Positions 28,469 through 37,521 of a stretch of DNA of 64,000 nt are shown here, one piece after another; within the stretch, counting starts at the first letter, position 1; the number at the start of each line of letters is the position of its first letter. Below the pieces are notes generated by a model. That model worked only from the letters and a program-made list of their open reading frames with translations, was not told the origin of the DNA and did not search any database. A program made the position numbers and the translations under genes. The DNA is from Psychromonas marina (GTDB lineage: Bacteria > Pseudomonadota > Gammaproteobacteria > Enterobacterales > Psychromonadaceae), in contig NZ_BSPQ01000002.1 in NCBI RefSeq assembly GCF_030161115.1, positions 542,003 to 606,002 on the forward strand, written 5' to 3'.

Positions 28469-29728
28469 ATGAAAATTCATCATTTACCGATGTTGTTATT
28501 AACAACCATTGGGTTTCAAGTCTCTGCATTATCATTACAGGATGCAGAACAAAAAGCAGTACAAGACGATCCCGGTCAAAAAATATATCAAGCGCAACAA
28601 GCGTCATTAATTGCACAAGGAAATGCGAGTTCAACTCTTGTTGACCCAATGATAAAACTCGGTATGGCGAATATACCTACTGATAGTTTTGCATTAGACA
28701 GTGATCCTATGACTCAGCTTAGTGTCGGTATTTCACAACAATTTAGCCGTGGTGATACACGTAACATCACCAAAAACGGATTTAAATTACAATCGGAAAC
28801 CGCTGTCTTCCAAAGCTTAGACAGGCGTTTACTGGTAAAGAAAACCGTTCGTGAACTCTGGTTTAATATCCTATTTACTGAAAAGTCGATGCAATTAGTC
28901 AATGAAAACAAGTTGCTTTTTACTAGCTTTTATAGGGATTTAGAATCACAGTTTTCTTTAGGGTTAGCTGAAAATGAAGATCTAATTGCTGCTGAAATTG
29001 AACTCGCGTTATTTGATGAAAAAATAGCTAAATTAAAGCAACAATCATTGGCTTATCGCAGTTTTTTGAGTGAATGGGTTGGCAGTGCCGCTTATGATAA
29101 ATTACAAAGTGACTTACCCGATTGGTCTGATACATCGGCTTTTATTAAAAACAGTGAAAGTGCCAATTATCAACATTACTCACTGTTGGCGATACATCCT
29201 AAAGTACAGGCGCTTAGTCAAAACATTTTGGTTGCAAATAGTAATATTACTTTAGCTAAGCAGGACTATAAGCCGAGTTTTAAAGTTGAGTTCGCTTATG
29301 GCCATCGTTTATCAGAGATGGATAATGGTGAGCCTCGACCCGACTTGTTAAGTGGCTTTGTTTCAATGGATATTCCACTGTTTACCGATCAGCGTCAAGA
29401 CCAAAAAATGATATCGGCCCAGCATATCAAAGGACAGAAACAGGCTGAACATCGTTTATTAATACGTCAACTTAATGCTCAACTTAATGCTGAGATTGTC
29501 AACTACCAACAATTGTTATCCCGCCAAGATCGTTATCAAAAAAGCTTACTAAAACAAGCTAAGTTACACGCTGACATTCTAGAGCAAAGCTACCAGTCAA
29601 ATACACGTCCTTTCAAGGAAGTGATTCAAGCATATATTCATCAATTTAATCTCTCTATTGAATATCAACAACTGTATTTCGATGGCTTGAAAAGTCTTTC
29701 AAATATTCGTTACTTTCAGGCACTTTAA
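28469..29728 (+). CDS. TolC-family outer-membrane efflux protein (CusC-like)
   Basis: Outer-membrane channel of the tripartite metal pump. About 419 residues with a signal peptide (ending VSA) and two OEP repeats of long helices. It starts LSLQDAEQKAVQDDPG as in heavy-metal CusC/CzcC-type members; no lipobox is seen. ATG 28469 was chosen because AAAAGGA stands seven bases upstream; an ATG at 28448 would add seven residues. Twelve bases separate it from the adaptor gene. Confidence 0.88.
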   Translation: MKIHHLPMLLLTTIGFQVSALSLQDAEQKAVQDDPGQKIYQAQQASLIAQGNASSTLVDPMIKLGMANIPTDSFALDSDPMTQLSVGISQQFSRGDTRNITKNGFKLQSETAVFQSLDRRLLVKKTVRELWFNILFTEKSMQLVNENKLLFTSFYRDLESQFSLGLAENEDLIAAEIELALFDEKIAKLKQQSLAYRSFLSEWVGSAAYDKLQSDLPDWSDTSAFIKNSESANYQHYSLLAIHPKVQALSQNILVANSNITLAKQDYKPSFKVEFAYGHRLSEMDNGEPRPDLLSGFVSMDIPLFTDQRQDQKMISAQHIKGQKQAEHRLLIRQLNAQLNAEIVNYQQLLSRQDRYQKSLLKQAKLHADILEQSYQSNTRPFKEVIQAYIHQFNLSIEYQQLYFDGLKSLSNIRYFQAL

Positions 29729-29740
29729 CAGGAAATTTTT

Positions 29741-31162
29741 ATGCGTTATTTATTAGTTTTAATAGCGGGATTAGTCGTTGGATTTTTTGCCACTAATAAC
29801 GAGCAACTTAATAGTCTATTTTCACAAAAATCCGTTTCTGCAGAGCCTGATATTTTATACTGGGTTGCGCCAATGGACCCTAATTATCGTCGTGACAAAC
29901 CTGGGCAATCCCCGATGGGCATGGATTTAGTCCCTGTTTATGCAGAAGCTGAAAAAACAGAACCTGAAATACTTTATTGGGTTGCGCCAATGGATGCTAA
30001 TTATCGTCGTGACAAACCAGGACAATCCCCGATGGGCATGGATTTAGTACCTGTTTATGAAGCGAGTGGGGATGGTAAACAAGCTGGTTTAGTGAGCATT
30101 TCTGCTGCTGTTGAGAATAGCTTAGGTGTGCGTACAGCATCCGTTATTAATGATCAGTTTAATGTCTCAATTAAAAGTCTAGGTAGTGTGCAAGCGAATG
30201 AGGATGCATTATGGCAAATCAATAGTCGTGTCTCGGGTTGGATAGAAAAGTTATACGTTAAATCTGTTGGGACACAGGTGCAAAAAGGTCAAAAATTGTA
30301 TGCACTTTACTCTCCAGAGTTAGTTAAAGCGCAGGAGTCTCTCTTTAATGCCATTAAACTTAATCGTAGTGGCTTAGTAGCATCTTCAAAATCAAGATTA
30401 AGGGCGTTAGGTGTCAGTAATGGCCAGATAAAACAGATAGTTAAAAGTAAAAAAGCACTCCAACTTATCACTGTTTATGCGCCACAAAAAGGCACTATAT
30501 CTGAGTTGAAAGTTAATGAAGGGGCGTTTGTATCACCTGCAACAACCGTAGTTAAAGCCGTCAATTTAGATACGGTATGGGTAGATGTTGAGGTATTTTC
30601 AGCGCAAGTTTCATTGGTTAATTTAAACGATCTGGCAACCATGAAGTTAGATTACTTTCCGGGACAAGAGTGGCTCGGAAAAGTAGATTTCATCTATCCT
30701 GAAATGAGTAAAAATAACCGCACATTAAGGGTGCGTTTACAATTTGATAACCCTACTGCACAACTAAAACCAAACATGTTTGCCTCTGTTATTGTAACGC
30801 CAACGATGGACCAACCACGTTTACAAATCCCACGCGAAGCGGTCATTTATGCGGGTAACATGAACCGTGTAGTTTTGGCGTTAGGTGATGGTAAATTTAA
30901 GTCTGTGTTAGTCAATGTCGGTCTGGAAAATAATCAATCGGTAGAGGTGTTGTCTGGTTTACAAGAGGGGCAAAAAATAGTGACTTCTGCTCAGTTCTTA
31001 TTGGACAGTGAATCTAGTATCAGTGCTGATTTTGAACGTATGTTAGATGAACAAAAACAACAGGAGAGTGAAGTAGAGTACGATGCTGATAAAGAAGATA
31101 AAGATTTAGATTGGTTAGATTTTGGGATGTTGAATCTGCAACGTGAAGTGGTGGTTTTATGA
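29741..31162 (+). CDS. cusB: CusB-type periplasmic adaptor with doubled heavy-metal-binding motif
   Basis: Membrane-fusion protein linking pump and channel, 473 residues. An N-terminal membrane anchor (about 3-18) is followed by two copies of the heavy-metal-binding motif YWVAPMDxNYRRDKPGQSPM (residues 36-67 and 75-106, 39-residue period); family members usually have one. Then comes a lipoyl/barrel-sandwich hybrid (VSGWIEKLYVKSVGTQVQKG), a hairpin, and beta-barrel domains. The stop overlaps the cusA start by four bases (ATGA). The near-identical DNA of the two copies implies recent duplication. Confidence 0.92.
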   Translation: MRYLLVLIAGLVVGFFATNNEQLNSLFSQKSVSAEPDILYWVAPMDPNYRRDKPGQSPMGMDLVPVYAEAEKTEPEILYWVAPMDANYRRDKPGQSPMGMDLVPVYEASGDGKQAGLVSISAAVENSLGVRTASVINDQFNVSIKSLGSVQANEDALWQINSRVSGWIEKLYVKSVGTQVQKGQKLYALYSPELVKAQESLFNAIKLNRSGLVASSKSRLRALGVSNGQIKQIVKSKKALQLITVYAPQKGTISELKVNEGAFVSPATTVVKAVNLDTVWVDVEVFSAQVSLVNLNDLATMKLDYFPGQEWLGKVDFIYPEMSKNNRTLRVRLQFDNPTAQLKPNMFASVIVTPTMDQPRLQIPREAVIYAGNMNRVVLALGDGKFKSVLVNVGLENNQSVEVLSGLQEGQKIVTSAQFLLDSESSISADFERMLDEQKQQESEVEYDADKEDKDLDWLDFGMLNLQREVVVL

Positions 31163-34100
31163 TTTCCAACATCATTCATTGGTCGATTAAGAATCGAATA
31201 TTAGTGCTGTTAATGACCTGTGCGATCGTCGTTTACGGTATTTTTTCATTACAAAAAACACCGATAGATGCGATTCCTGATTTGTCTGATGTGCAAGTTA
31301 TTATTAAAACGACTTATCCAGGACAAGCACCACAGGTTGTAGAAGATCAAGTGACTTACCCGCTTACCACTGCAATGCTCAGTGTGCCGGGTGCAAAAAC
31401 GGTACGTGGTTACTCTTTTTTTGGTGACTCTTATGTGTATATCATTTTTGATGATGATACCGATATGTACTGGGCGAGATCGCGTGTTTTAGAGTATCTA
31501 TCACAGGTAGCGCCAGACTTACCACCACAAGCAAGATCAGCCTTAGGGCCAGATGCAACCGGAGTCGGTTGGGTGTTCAGTTACGCATTAGTGGATGAAA
31601 GTGGCAAGCTCGATTTAAGTGAACTGCGTAGCTTGCAGGATTGGTTCCTTAAATTTGAGCTACAAACCGTGGCGGGTGTCTCTGAAGTCGCGACCGTCGG
31701 CGGTATGGTAAAGCAATACCAAGTACGTGTAGACCCTAATAAATTGCGCGCTTATAACATATCGTTAAGCCAAGTTAGCAATGCGATTAAAGACGGCAAT
31801 CAAGAGTCTGGCGCAAGTGTTATTGAGATGGCTGAAGCTGAGTATATGGTGCGTACTTCTGGTTATATCTCTTCGATAAAAGATCTCAAATCAATTCCTT
31901 TACGGGTTGATGATAACGGCACGCCTTTGTTATTAGGCGATGTCGCGGAGATTCGCTTAGGTCCACAGATGCGTCGCGGTATTACTGAACTTAATGGTGA
32001 AGGTGAGGTAGTGAGTGGTGTGATTGTGATGCGTTTTGGAGAAAATGCACAGGCTGTTATTGAAGCGGTGAAGGATAAACTTAATGAGTTACAAAAAAGT
32101 TTACCCGATGGCGTTAAAATTATCCCGACCTACGATCGCTCTGAGCTTATCAATTCAGCGGTGGAAAACTTGTTTGATAAGTTATTAGAAGAGTTCATTG
32201 TTGTTATCTTAGTATGTGCAGCTTTCTTATTCCATTTCCGCTCATCACTGGTGGTATTGTTAAGTTTACCGGTCGGTATTTTTGTCGCGTTTATTATTAT
32301 GTCTTGGCAAGGACTTAATGCCAATATCATGTCACTGGGTGGTATCGCCATTGCAATTGGTGCGATGGTTGATGGTGCGATAGTGATGATTGAAAATGTG
32401 CACAAGCATATGGAAAAAACCGAACTTACCGATAAAAACCGTTGGCAAGTGATCGCTAAAGCATCGACTGAAGTTGGCCCTGCGTTGTTTTTCTCATTGC
32501 TTATTATTACCTTTAGCTTCTTACCTGTATTTGCACTAGAAGGGCAATCAGGCAAGATGTTTTCACCACTCGCTTTTACTAAAACCTATGCCATGGCAGC
32601 ATCGGCAGGTCTGGCAATTACCTTGATACCGGTTTTAATGGGTTATTTTATTCGCGGGAAAGTATTACCTGAACATAAAAACCCACTGAATCGTTTAGTG
32701 ATCGCCATCTATAAACCCTTTTTAACCTTTAGTCTGCGTTTTCCAAAACTGCTGATCGTGTTTGCATTATGTATCTTAGTGGTTGGTTTTTATCCGGTTA
32801 ATAAAATTGGTAGTGAGTTTATTCCTCCGCTTGATGAGGGTGATCTGATGTATATGCCAACCACTTATCCTGGTATTTCTATTGGTAAAGCACGTCAGTT
32901 ATTACAGCAAACTAATAAATTGATTAAGACCGTACCTGAAGTAAAAACAGTATGGGGAAAAATCGGACGAGCGGAAACGGCAACCGATCCTGCGCCACTC
33001 ACCATGATTGAAACAACCATTCAATTCAAACCTAGAAGTGAATGGCGTGAGAGTATGACCAAGGATAAATTGAAACAGGAATTAGATAGCTTGATTCAAT
33101 TTCCTGGACTCACCAATGCATGGGTAATGCCCATTAAAACGCGTATTGATATGCTCGCGACAGGTATTAAAACACCTATTGGTATCAAAATAGCGGGAGG
33201 CGATTTAGTTGAAATTGAAAAGATAGGCAAGCAGGTTGAAGAGATATTAAAGGACGTTGAAGGTACTGCTTCTGTGTACGCTGAGCGAGTGACCGGAGGG
33301 CGTTATGTCAAAGTGGACATAAACCGTGAAAAAGCAGGACGCTACGGACTTAATATTGCAGAAATTCAACAGTTAGTCGCCGTTGCTATTGGTGGACAAA
33401 ATATCACTGAAACGATTGAAGGGTTAGAGCGTTATCCTGTGAATTTACGTTACCCGAACGATTATCGTGATTCTGTTAGTGCACTTAAAGCGTTACCTAT
33501 TATTACGCCATCTAAAGTAACGATTAGCCTCAATGATGTTGCAAATGTGTATATCGAAGCCGGTGCTCCCATGATTAAAACAGAAAATGCGCGCCTTAAT
33601 GGTTGGATCTTTGTTGATATCGAAAACCGAGATCTTGGCTCTTACGTTAAAGATGCTCAAGCGATTGTGAATGACAATTTACAATTACCTGCTGGTTACT
33701 CCCTCGTTTGGTCTGGTCAGTATGAGTATATGGAAAAAGCCAACGCACGTTTAGCCAAGGTTATTCCTGTTACCATCGCGATTATTATCATCTTGCTCTA
33801 TTTAGCGTTTAGACGAGTTGGCGAAGTGTTACTGATTTTATCAACCTTGCCCTTTGCATTGATGGGCGGTATTTGGCTGATGTTTATACTCGGTTTTAAC
33901 TTTTCGATTGCAGTCGGGGTTGGTTTCATCGCACTAGCAGGGGTCTCGATAGAGATAGGGGTGATCATGTTACTTTATTTAAATCAGTCATTAGAAGCCA
34001 AAAAACAGCAACGCTTTGCCCATTTTAATGTTGATGATCTACGAGATGCGGTAATGGAAGGTGCAGGATTACGTGTGCGACCAGTGATGATGACAGTCGC

Positions 34101-34293
34101 AACCGTGGTGATTGGTTTGATACCCATTATGATTGGCGAGGGAACTGGTTCAGAGGTAATGCAACGCATCGCAACACCTATGATTGGCGGTATGGTAAGT
34201 GCAATCATTTTAACGTTATTAATATTGCCAGCAGCTTATTTTCAATGGAAGAAAATAACCATGCGTAAACAATTTTTAGAAAACAACTCATAA
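31159..34293 (+). CDS. cusA: CusA-type heavy-metal efflux RND pump
   Basis: Proton-driven inner-membrane transporter for Cu(I)/Ag(I)-type ions, 1044 residues, 12 membrane helices in two halves with large periplasmic loops. HME-RND hallmarks: AIPDLSDVQVIIKT, GAMVDGAIVMIENVHKH in TM4 with the proton-relay Asp, and two periplasmic Met (about 616 in DPAPLTM and 665 in RIDML) that correspond to the metal-cluster Met of E. coli CusA. Compared from memory with CusA, the Lys of its RPKAMT motif is Val here (RPVMMT), so the relay may differ. Cu/Ag is the most likely substrate. Confidence 0.92.
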   Translation: MISNIIHWSIKNRILVLLMTCAIVVYGIFSLQKTPIDAIPDLSDVQVIIKTTYPGQAPQVVEDQVTYPLTTAMLSVPGAKTVRGYSFFGDSYVYIIFDDDTDMYWARSRVLEYLSQVAPDLPPQARSALGPDATGVGWVFSYALVDESGKLDLSELRSLQDWFLKFELQTVAGVSEVATVGGMVKQYQVRVDPNKLRAYNISLSQVSNAIKDGNQESGASVIEMAEAEYMVRTSGYISSIKDLKSIPLRVDDNGTPLLLGDVAEIRLGPQMRRGITELNGEGEVVSGVIVMRFGENAQAVIEAVKDKLNELQKSLPDGVKIIPTYDRSELINSAVENLFDKLLEEFIVVILVCAAFLFHFRSSLVVLLSLPVGIFVAFIIMSWQGLNANIMSLGGIAIAIGAMVDGAIVMIENVHKHMEKTELTDKNRWQVIAKASTEVGPALFFSLLIITFSFLPVFALEGQSGKMFSPLAFTKTYAMAASAGLAITLIPVLMGYFIRGKVLPEHKNPLNRLVIAIYKPFLTFSLRFPKLLIVFALCILVVGFYPVNKIGSEFIPPLDEGDLMYMPTTYPGISIGKARQLLQQTNKLIKTVPEVKTVWGKIGRAETATDPAPLTMIETTIQFKPRSEWRESMTKDKLKQELDSLIQFPGLTNAWVMPIKTRIDMLATGIKTPIGIKIAGGDLVEIEKIGKQVEEILKDVEGTASVYAERVTGGRYVKVDINREKAGRYGLNIAEIQQLVAVAIGGQNITETIEGLERYPVNLRYPNDYRDSVSALKALPIITPSKVTISLNDVANVYIEAGAPMIKTENARLNGWIFVDIENRDLGSYVKDAQAIVNDNLQLPAGYSLVWSGQYEYMEKANARLAKVIPVTIAIIIILLYLAFRRVGEVLLILSTLPFALMGGIWLMFILGFNFSIAVGVGFIALAGVSIEIGVIMLLYLNQSLEAKKQQRFAHFNVDDLRDAVMEGAGLRVRPVMMTVATVVIGLIPIMIGEGTGSEVMQRIATPMIGGMVSAIILTLLILPAAYFQWKKITMRKQFLENNS

Positions 34294-34310
34294 ATTTGAA
34301 GGAGAACAGT

Positions 34311-35045
34311 ATGAACATTAATAAAACAAAACTGGTATTGGCATTAACAGGTACACTTTTTTTAGCAATGCCGGTCAGTCAGGTTTTTGCTCATGAAGCG
34401 CATTGTGAAATTAAAGAGACAAAATTGGGTGACACAATGAAGTATATGAAAAGTGAGCTTAGAGCTTATGTAAAAGGCTTTAAATCAGATGATCAAGATA
34501 AGATGCAAAAGCACCTTAATGAGCTATTAAAGTTAAGTAAACAAGCAAGTCAATATACGCCAGTGCTGATTACAATGAATCAGCACTCTGATATGGACAT
34601 GAAAGAGATGGATCATTCTAAGATGGACATGAAAGAGATGGATCATTCTAAGATGGACATGAAAGGGATGGATCATTCTAAAATGGACATGAAAGAGATG
34701 GATCATTCTAAGATGGACATGAAAGGGATGGATCATTCTAAGATGGACATGAAAGGGATGGATCATTCAAAAATGGACATGAAAGAGATGGATCATTCTA
34801 AAATGGATCATGGCGACATGAATATGGATAGTGCAGACCACGATATGTCGACCATGCCAAGCATGGAAGGGATGACGACAGAACAACATCACCAGCATAT
34901 GAAATATATGCAAGGTATTGAGCAGTTACAGGCATTATTCAATGAATTGAATCAAACAAAAGATAAGGCTGAAATTAAAGCTATTTTAGGAAAAATAAAA
35001 GAGCATAGTAAAAAAAGTCATCAACAATTTCGCCAAGATTGTTAA
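34311..35045 (+). CDS. Exported cytochrome b562-like protein with inserted Met/His/Asp repeats
   Basis: 244 residues. Signal peptide 1-27 (ending QVFA). Mature residues 38-90 (LGDTMKYMKSELRAY ... LSKQASQYTP) and about 190-242 (MQGIEQLQALFNELN ... KKSHQQFR) match the first and second halves of cytochrome b562, including both heme ligands: Met43 (Met7 of b562) and His237 (His102). Between them sits an insert of seven decapeptides MDMK(E/G)MDHSK (about residues 94-164) and a further His/Met-rich piece. Cys32 and Cys244 lie at the two ends. GGAGAA precedes the ATG. Last gene of the metal-efflux operon, so periplasmic copper buffering or redox is likely. The b562 assignment is by eye. Confidence 0.78.
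   Translation: MNINKTKLVLALTGTLFLAMPVSQVFAHEAHCEIKETKLGDTMKYMKSELRAYVKGFKSDDQDKMQKHLNELLKLSKQASQYTPVLITMNQHSDMDMKEMDHSKMDMKEMDHSKMDMKGMDHSKMDMKEMDHSKMDMKGMDHSKMDMKGMDHSKMDMKEMDHSKMDHGDMNMDSADHDMSTMPSMEGMTTEQHHQHMKYMQGIEQLQALFNELNQTKDKAEIKAILGKIKEHSKKSHQQFRQDC
34591..34800 (+). repeat. Seven tandem 30-bp repeats inside the b562-like gene
   Basis: Seven head-to-tail units of about 30 bases (ATGGACATGAAAGAGATGGA then TCATTCTAAG) differing mainly at one codon (GAG or GGG: E,E,G,E,G,G,E). A partial eighth unit follows. The period is a multiple of three, so copy number can change without loss of frame. There are no spacers, so this is not a CRISPR array. Confidence 0.97.
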
Positions 35046-35164
35046 GTTAGTGCTCTAATAAGATGGGGGTATTACTGCCTGTTTGGTGATGCATCCCATC
35101 GTTTAGAAAGCAGAATGAGTATTTATATAATATGATACTCAGTTATTTTTACTTCATGGTGTAA

Positions 35165-35412
35165 TAGCAAAATAATGAATAAAGTGATTACTCTTGCTGA
35201 TTAATTATTCCAAATATCCTGTTCTTCATCAATGAGTGGGCAGCTAAAGCTGTTCAAAATCGTTCTATAGGATTTTATGGAGTGAGAGCATCAAAGTCTT
35301 TAATTATCCGAAAGGGTTAACGAAGTTAATCTCTCGAAAGGCTAAAATTCATGCCTTATTAGTAAACATTCCTCTGCGCAATCTCTGCTCACCCATAAAC
35401 GCCATTTGAATA
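35165..35412. repeat. MITE-like inverted-repeat element, copy E (about 248 bp)
   Basis: A diverged copy: AGCAAAATAATGAATAAAGTGATTA at the left fits the family, with the right end GCCATTTGAATA. It shares the internal module GCTAAAGCTGTTCAAAATCG ... ATTTTATGGAGTGAGAGC with copy D. It fills the middle of the gap 35046-35535, where I see no gene; no clear terminator follows the efflux operon. Confidence 0.65.
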
Positions 35413-35535
35413 AGTACTGTTGCTCAACCTTTACTGGATAGACGAAATACTGACATCGCACATTGTCGCTAAATATTTAGATAAGAGAGAAAAAAGCAAC
35501 TTGGTACATTGAACCTGATCGCATACGAATTTAAT

Positions 35536-36531
35536 TCAAATCACGGTTGAACTATTACTCACTTCAGACCACGCCTGCCATTTACCTGAATGCTTAATAG
35601 GATTTTGATTTTTTGTCATCCAGTTAGCCTGATAGGTTTTATCGTTGTATTGAACATAATCTCCACTGGTGAAGCTTAAGTTACTCTCCCACGGAGTTAA
35701 ATTGACTGCTGTCAGCTCTAGTGGGCTTTTCTCTGTTTCTATTGCTTTATTAGCTTGAGAACGAGGCGATGTTATTAGTTGCCAATCATCCAGGTAAGTT
35801 GAGGCATAGTCACTACGAATACCGATGCGACCATTTTTTAGTAATTCATTCTCAACACTTAAAATATCAATGCCATCAAGGTTAACGGTGAGTATTGAGC
35901 CTAGCGCAGAAAATTTTATTTTGTACCATTTTCCTGTTGCTAAATGGCCATCTTCGTTGAGATAGGTGTTAATACCATTTTCTAATTTGGTTTCTGCCAA
36001 TGTTGTATAAGTGCCTTGGTGTTTTACTTTAATCGTCACTTTTCCATCATAACGCACCGAGGCAAGGTAAAGGTTATTTGCACATTGATAACGTGTAATC
36101 GCATGTAAACCAGACCAATTTGGGATCGTTGAATCGTTTTTCCACTGGGTTATTTTCGCGCGATATTGGTTTGATTGATTTGCATCGCTGCTGAGGGTAT
36201 CTACTGCAATGGTGTTAAATACTTTGTTGCCCCCAAATCCATGCTGCCAACTTGTGCTTGCATCTTTACTTAACATTCCTGTCGAAAGATCAATATGACG
36301 GATATTGGGTTTATTACTATTATATTGCAGATGTTGGCTATCTTGGTGTTTGTCCGTTTCTGGTGCTTGTAATAGTAAATTTTCTGCAGCTTCATTGCTT
36401 GCATAAGCTGGTTTTTTCTCGTGGTCAGCACTGTATAAAGCAGTGGCGCTGCCACTGACAGAAACAAGACAAAGCGTACTTAGGTAACTTACAAGTTTTT
36501 TTAACTTAAATCTTGTTGAACGTTTTATCAT
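35536..36531 (-). CDS. Secreted protein with C-terminal chitin-binding (CBM5/12-type) domain
   Basis: 331 residues with a signal peptide (about 1-32, ending ATA). Residues about 85-255 form a concanavalin/LamG-like beta-sandwich (ITRYQCANNLYLASVRYDG, GKWYKIKFSALGSILTVNLDG, IGIRSDYASTYLDDW). Residues about 280-325 match the CBM5/12 pattern: GDYVQYNDKTYQANWMT..QNP and WQAWSEV, with the aromatic residues that bind chitin or cellulose. No catalytic domain is seen, so it may be a polysaccharide-binding or adhesion factor. AAGGAG five bases before the ATG supports the start. Confidence 0.8.
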   Translation of the reverse strand: MIKRSTRFKLKKLVSYLSTLCLVSVSGSATALYSADHEKKPAYASNEAAENLLLQAPETDKHQDSQHLQYNSNKPNIRHIDLSTGMLSKDASTSWQHGFGGNKVFNTIAVDTLSSDANQSNQYRAKITQWKNDSTIPNWSGLHAITRYQCANNLYLASVRYDGKVTIKVKHQGTYTTLAETKLENGINTYLNEDGHLATGKWYKIKFSALGSILTVNLDGIDILSVENELLKNGRIGIRSDYASTYLDDWQLITSPRSQANKAIETEKSPLELTAVNLTPWESNLSFTSGDYVQYNDKTYQANWMTKNQNPIKHSGKWQAWSEVSNSSTVI

Positions 36532-36836
36532 CTCATCTCCTTACTTTTAGGTTGCTGTAACCAAAAAAAATGCTTTATTAATCGTCATTAAGCCTACATA
36601 GTTAAATTACTATATCAGCTAATAAACCGATAATAATCAAAATATTAACGCTGATATGAAATATGTGAGGTCAAGGAAAGGTTATTTAAATAGGCATGAT
36701 AATTGGGTGACTAGCATCATATTTTTGATGTGAAAATGGATGTTTGCAGAGGGCTATATAGAATTTAGGGGACTGTTGGAGGTGAGAAATAAGCGAAGTA
36801 AAGGTGTTGTATCTGTGCTTACTTCGCCCTCATCAT
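36532..36836. other. Intergenic region with terminator of sulA-yaeP
   Basis: Contains the leader of the chitin-binding-protein gene and, at 36793-36827, a nine-pair stem (GCGAAGTAA/TTACTTCGC) followed on the minus strand by TTATTTC, a likely terminator behind yaeP. No gene seen. Confidence 0.6.
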
Positions 36837-37040
36837 TTAATCGTTATCGTTGTAATCACTTAATACTAAATTAGCGGCAGCAAAAGCGGCATCTTCTCTG
36901 GTCTTTGTGTCTAGTGATTCATCGGCTGCAATGGCATCTAAGGTTTTAATGGCACAGGTGATCGCTTTAGGGACATAAGCAGCATCGCCACTGCCAATTA
37001 GGTTGATCACATTTTTTGTTTTATCGCAGTATGGGTACAT
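36837..37040 (-). CDS. yaeP: UPF0253 (YaeP-like) small protein
   Basis: 67 residues (MYPYCDKTKNVINLIGSGDA ... AAFAAANLVLSDYND) matching the YaeP family over its full length (YC, GD..YVP.A, AADE.L....RE.AA.AAANL..SDY). Function unknown. The ATG at 37040 has GGAAG six bases upstream; a TTG at 37097 would overlap sulA and is less likely. It lies 44 bases behind sulA on the same strand, so it may be SOS-induced with it. Confidence 0.82.
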   Translation of the reverse strand: MYPYCDKTKNVINLIGSGDAAYVPKAITCAIKTLDAIAADESLDTKTREDAAFAAANLVLSDYNDND

Positions 37041-37084
37041 AAAAAGCTTCCATGAATTATTTTTAAGAGCATCTAGTATACCGT

Positions 37085-37501
37085 TTATTGAGCACAATAA
37101 ACAAAACAGTGAGTATTAGAATCCTCAGTTAATTGATTTACCTCATTGATTGATGGCTTCTGTTCGCTGTTTACCCAACGAATAACGGCGGCATAATTAT
37201 TACTCGCTAGTGCATCTTTAAAAATTTTTTCGGGATTGGCAAGCTGCTTTTGAGAGAGGGTGATGATACGACTCTTATTGATACCTGCTTGCTGTAAAAA
37301 TTGGAAATTGGGTTTACCTGGAGGGGCGATAAATAGGATCCAGCGAGGATCGTCAGAGGTTTGTAGGTGGGTCAACAGTGGTTGATAGTTATTGAGATCA
37401 TAACTCAACGTTAATCTTTTAGGCGAACAACCGCTTACTAAATTTAGCGTGTTAAGATTAAATGCGTTGTTGTCTGCTTGTTGCTGATAACTTGATAACA
37501 T
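37085..37501 (-). CDS. sulA: SulA-like cell-division inhibitor
   Basis: SOS protein that blocks FtsZ polymerisation. 138 residues; the core DPRWILFIAPPGKPNFQFLQ, INKSRIITLSQKQ and IRWVNSEQ correspond to SulA. GGAGGT stands before the ATG at 37501. A longer frame from 37576 would include the LexA boxes and is rejected. The upstream operator (37522-37552) directly supports SOS control. The C-terminus (CFVYCAQ) lacks the usual Lon-recognised tail as far as I can judge. Confidence 0.88.
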   Translation of the reverse strand: MLSSYQQQADNNAFNLNTLNLVSGCSPKRLTLSYDLNNYQPLLTHLQTSDDPRWILFIAPPGKPNFQFLQQAGINKSRIITLSQKQLANPEKIFKDALASNNYAAVIRWVNSEQKPSINEVNQLTEDSNTHCFVYCAQ

Positions 37502-37521
37502 AAATACCACCTCCACAAATA

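Noticed and set aside
32130-32555. 141-codon antisense frame inside cusA
   Set aside because: A shadow of the pump's transmembrane codons; no independent start signals.
34533-34766. Minus-strand frame with repeated MIHPFHVHLR units
   Set aside because: It is the antisense reading of the 30-bp tandem repeats; the plus-strand frame has a signal peptide, ribosome-binding site and operon context.
34591-34800. Regular 30-bp repeats suggesting a CRISPR array
   Set aside because: The units are contiguous without spacers, in frame inside a gene, and no cas gene is present.
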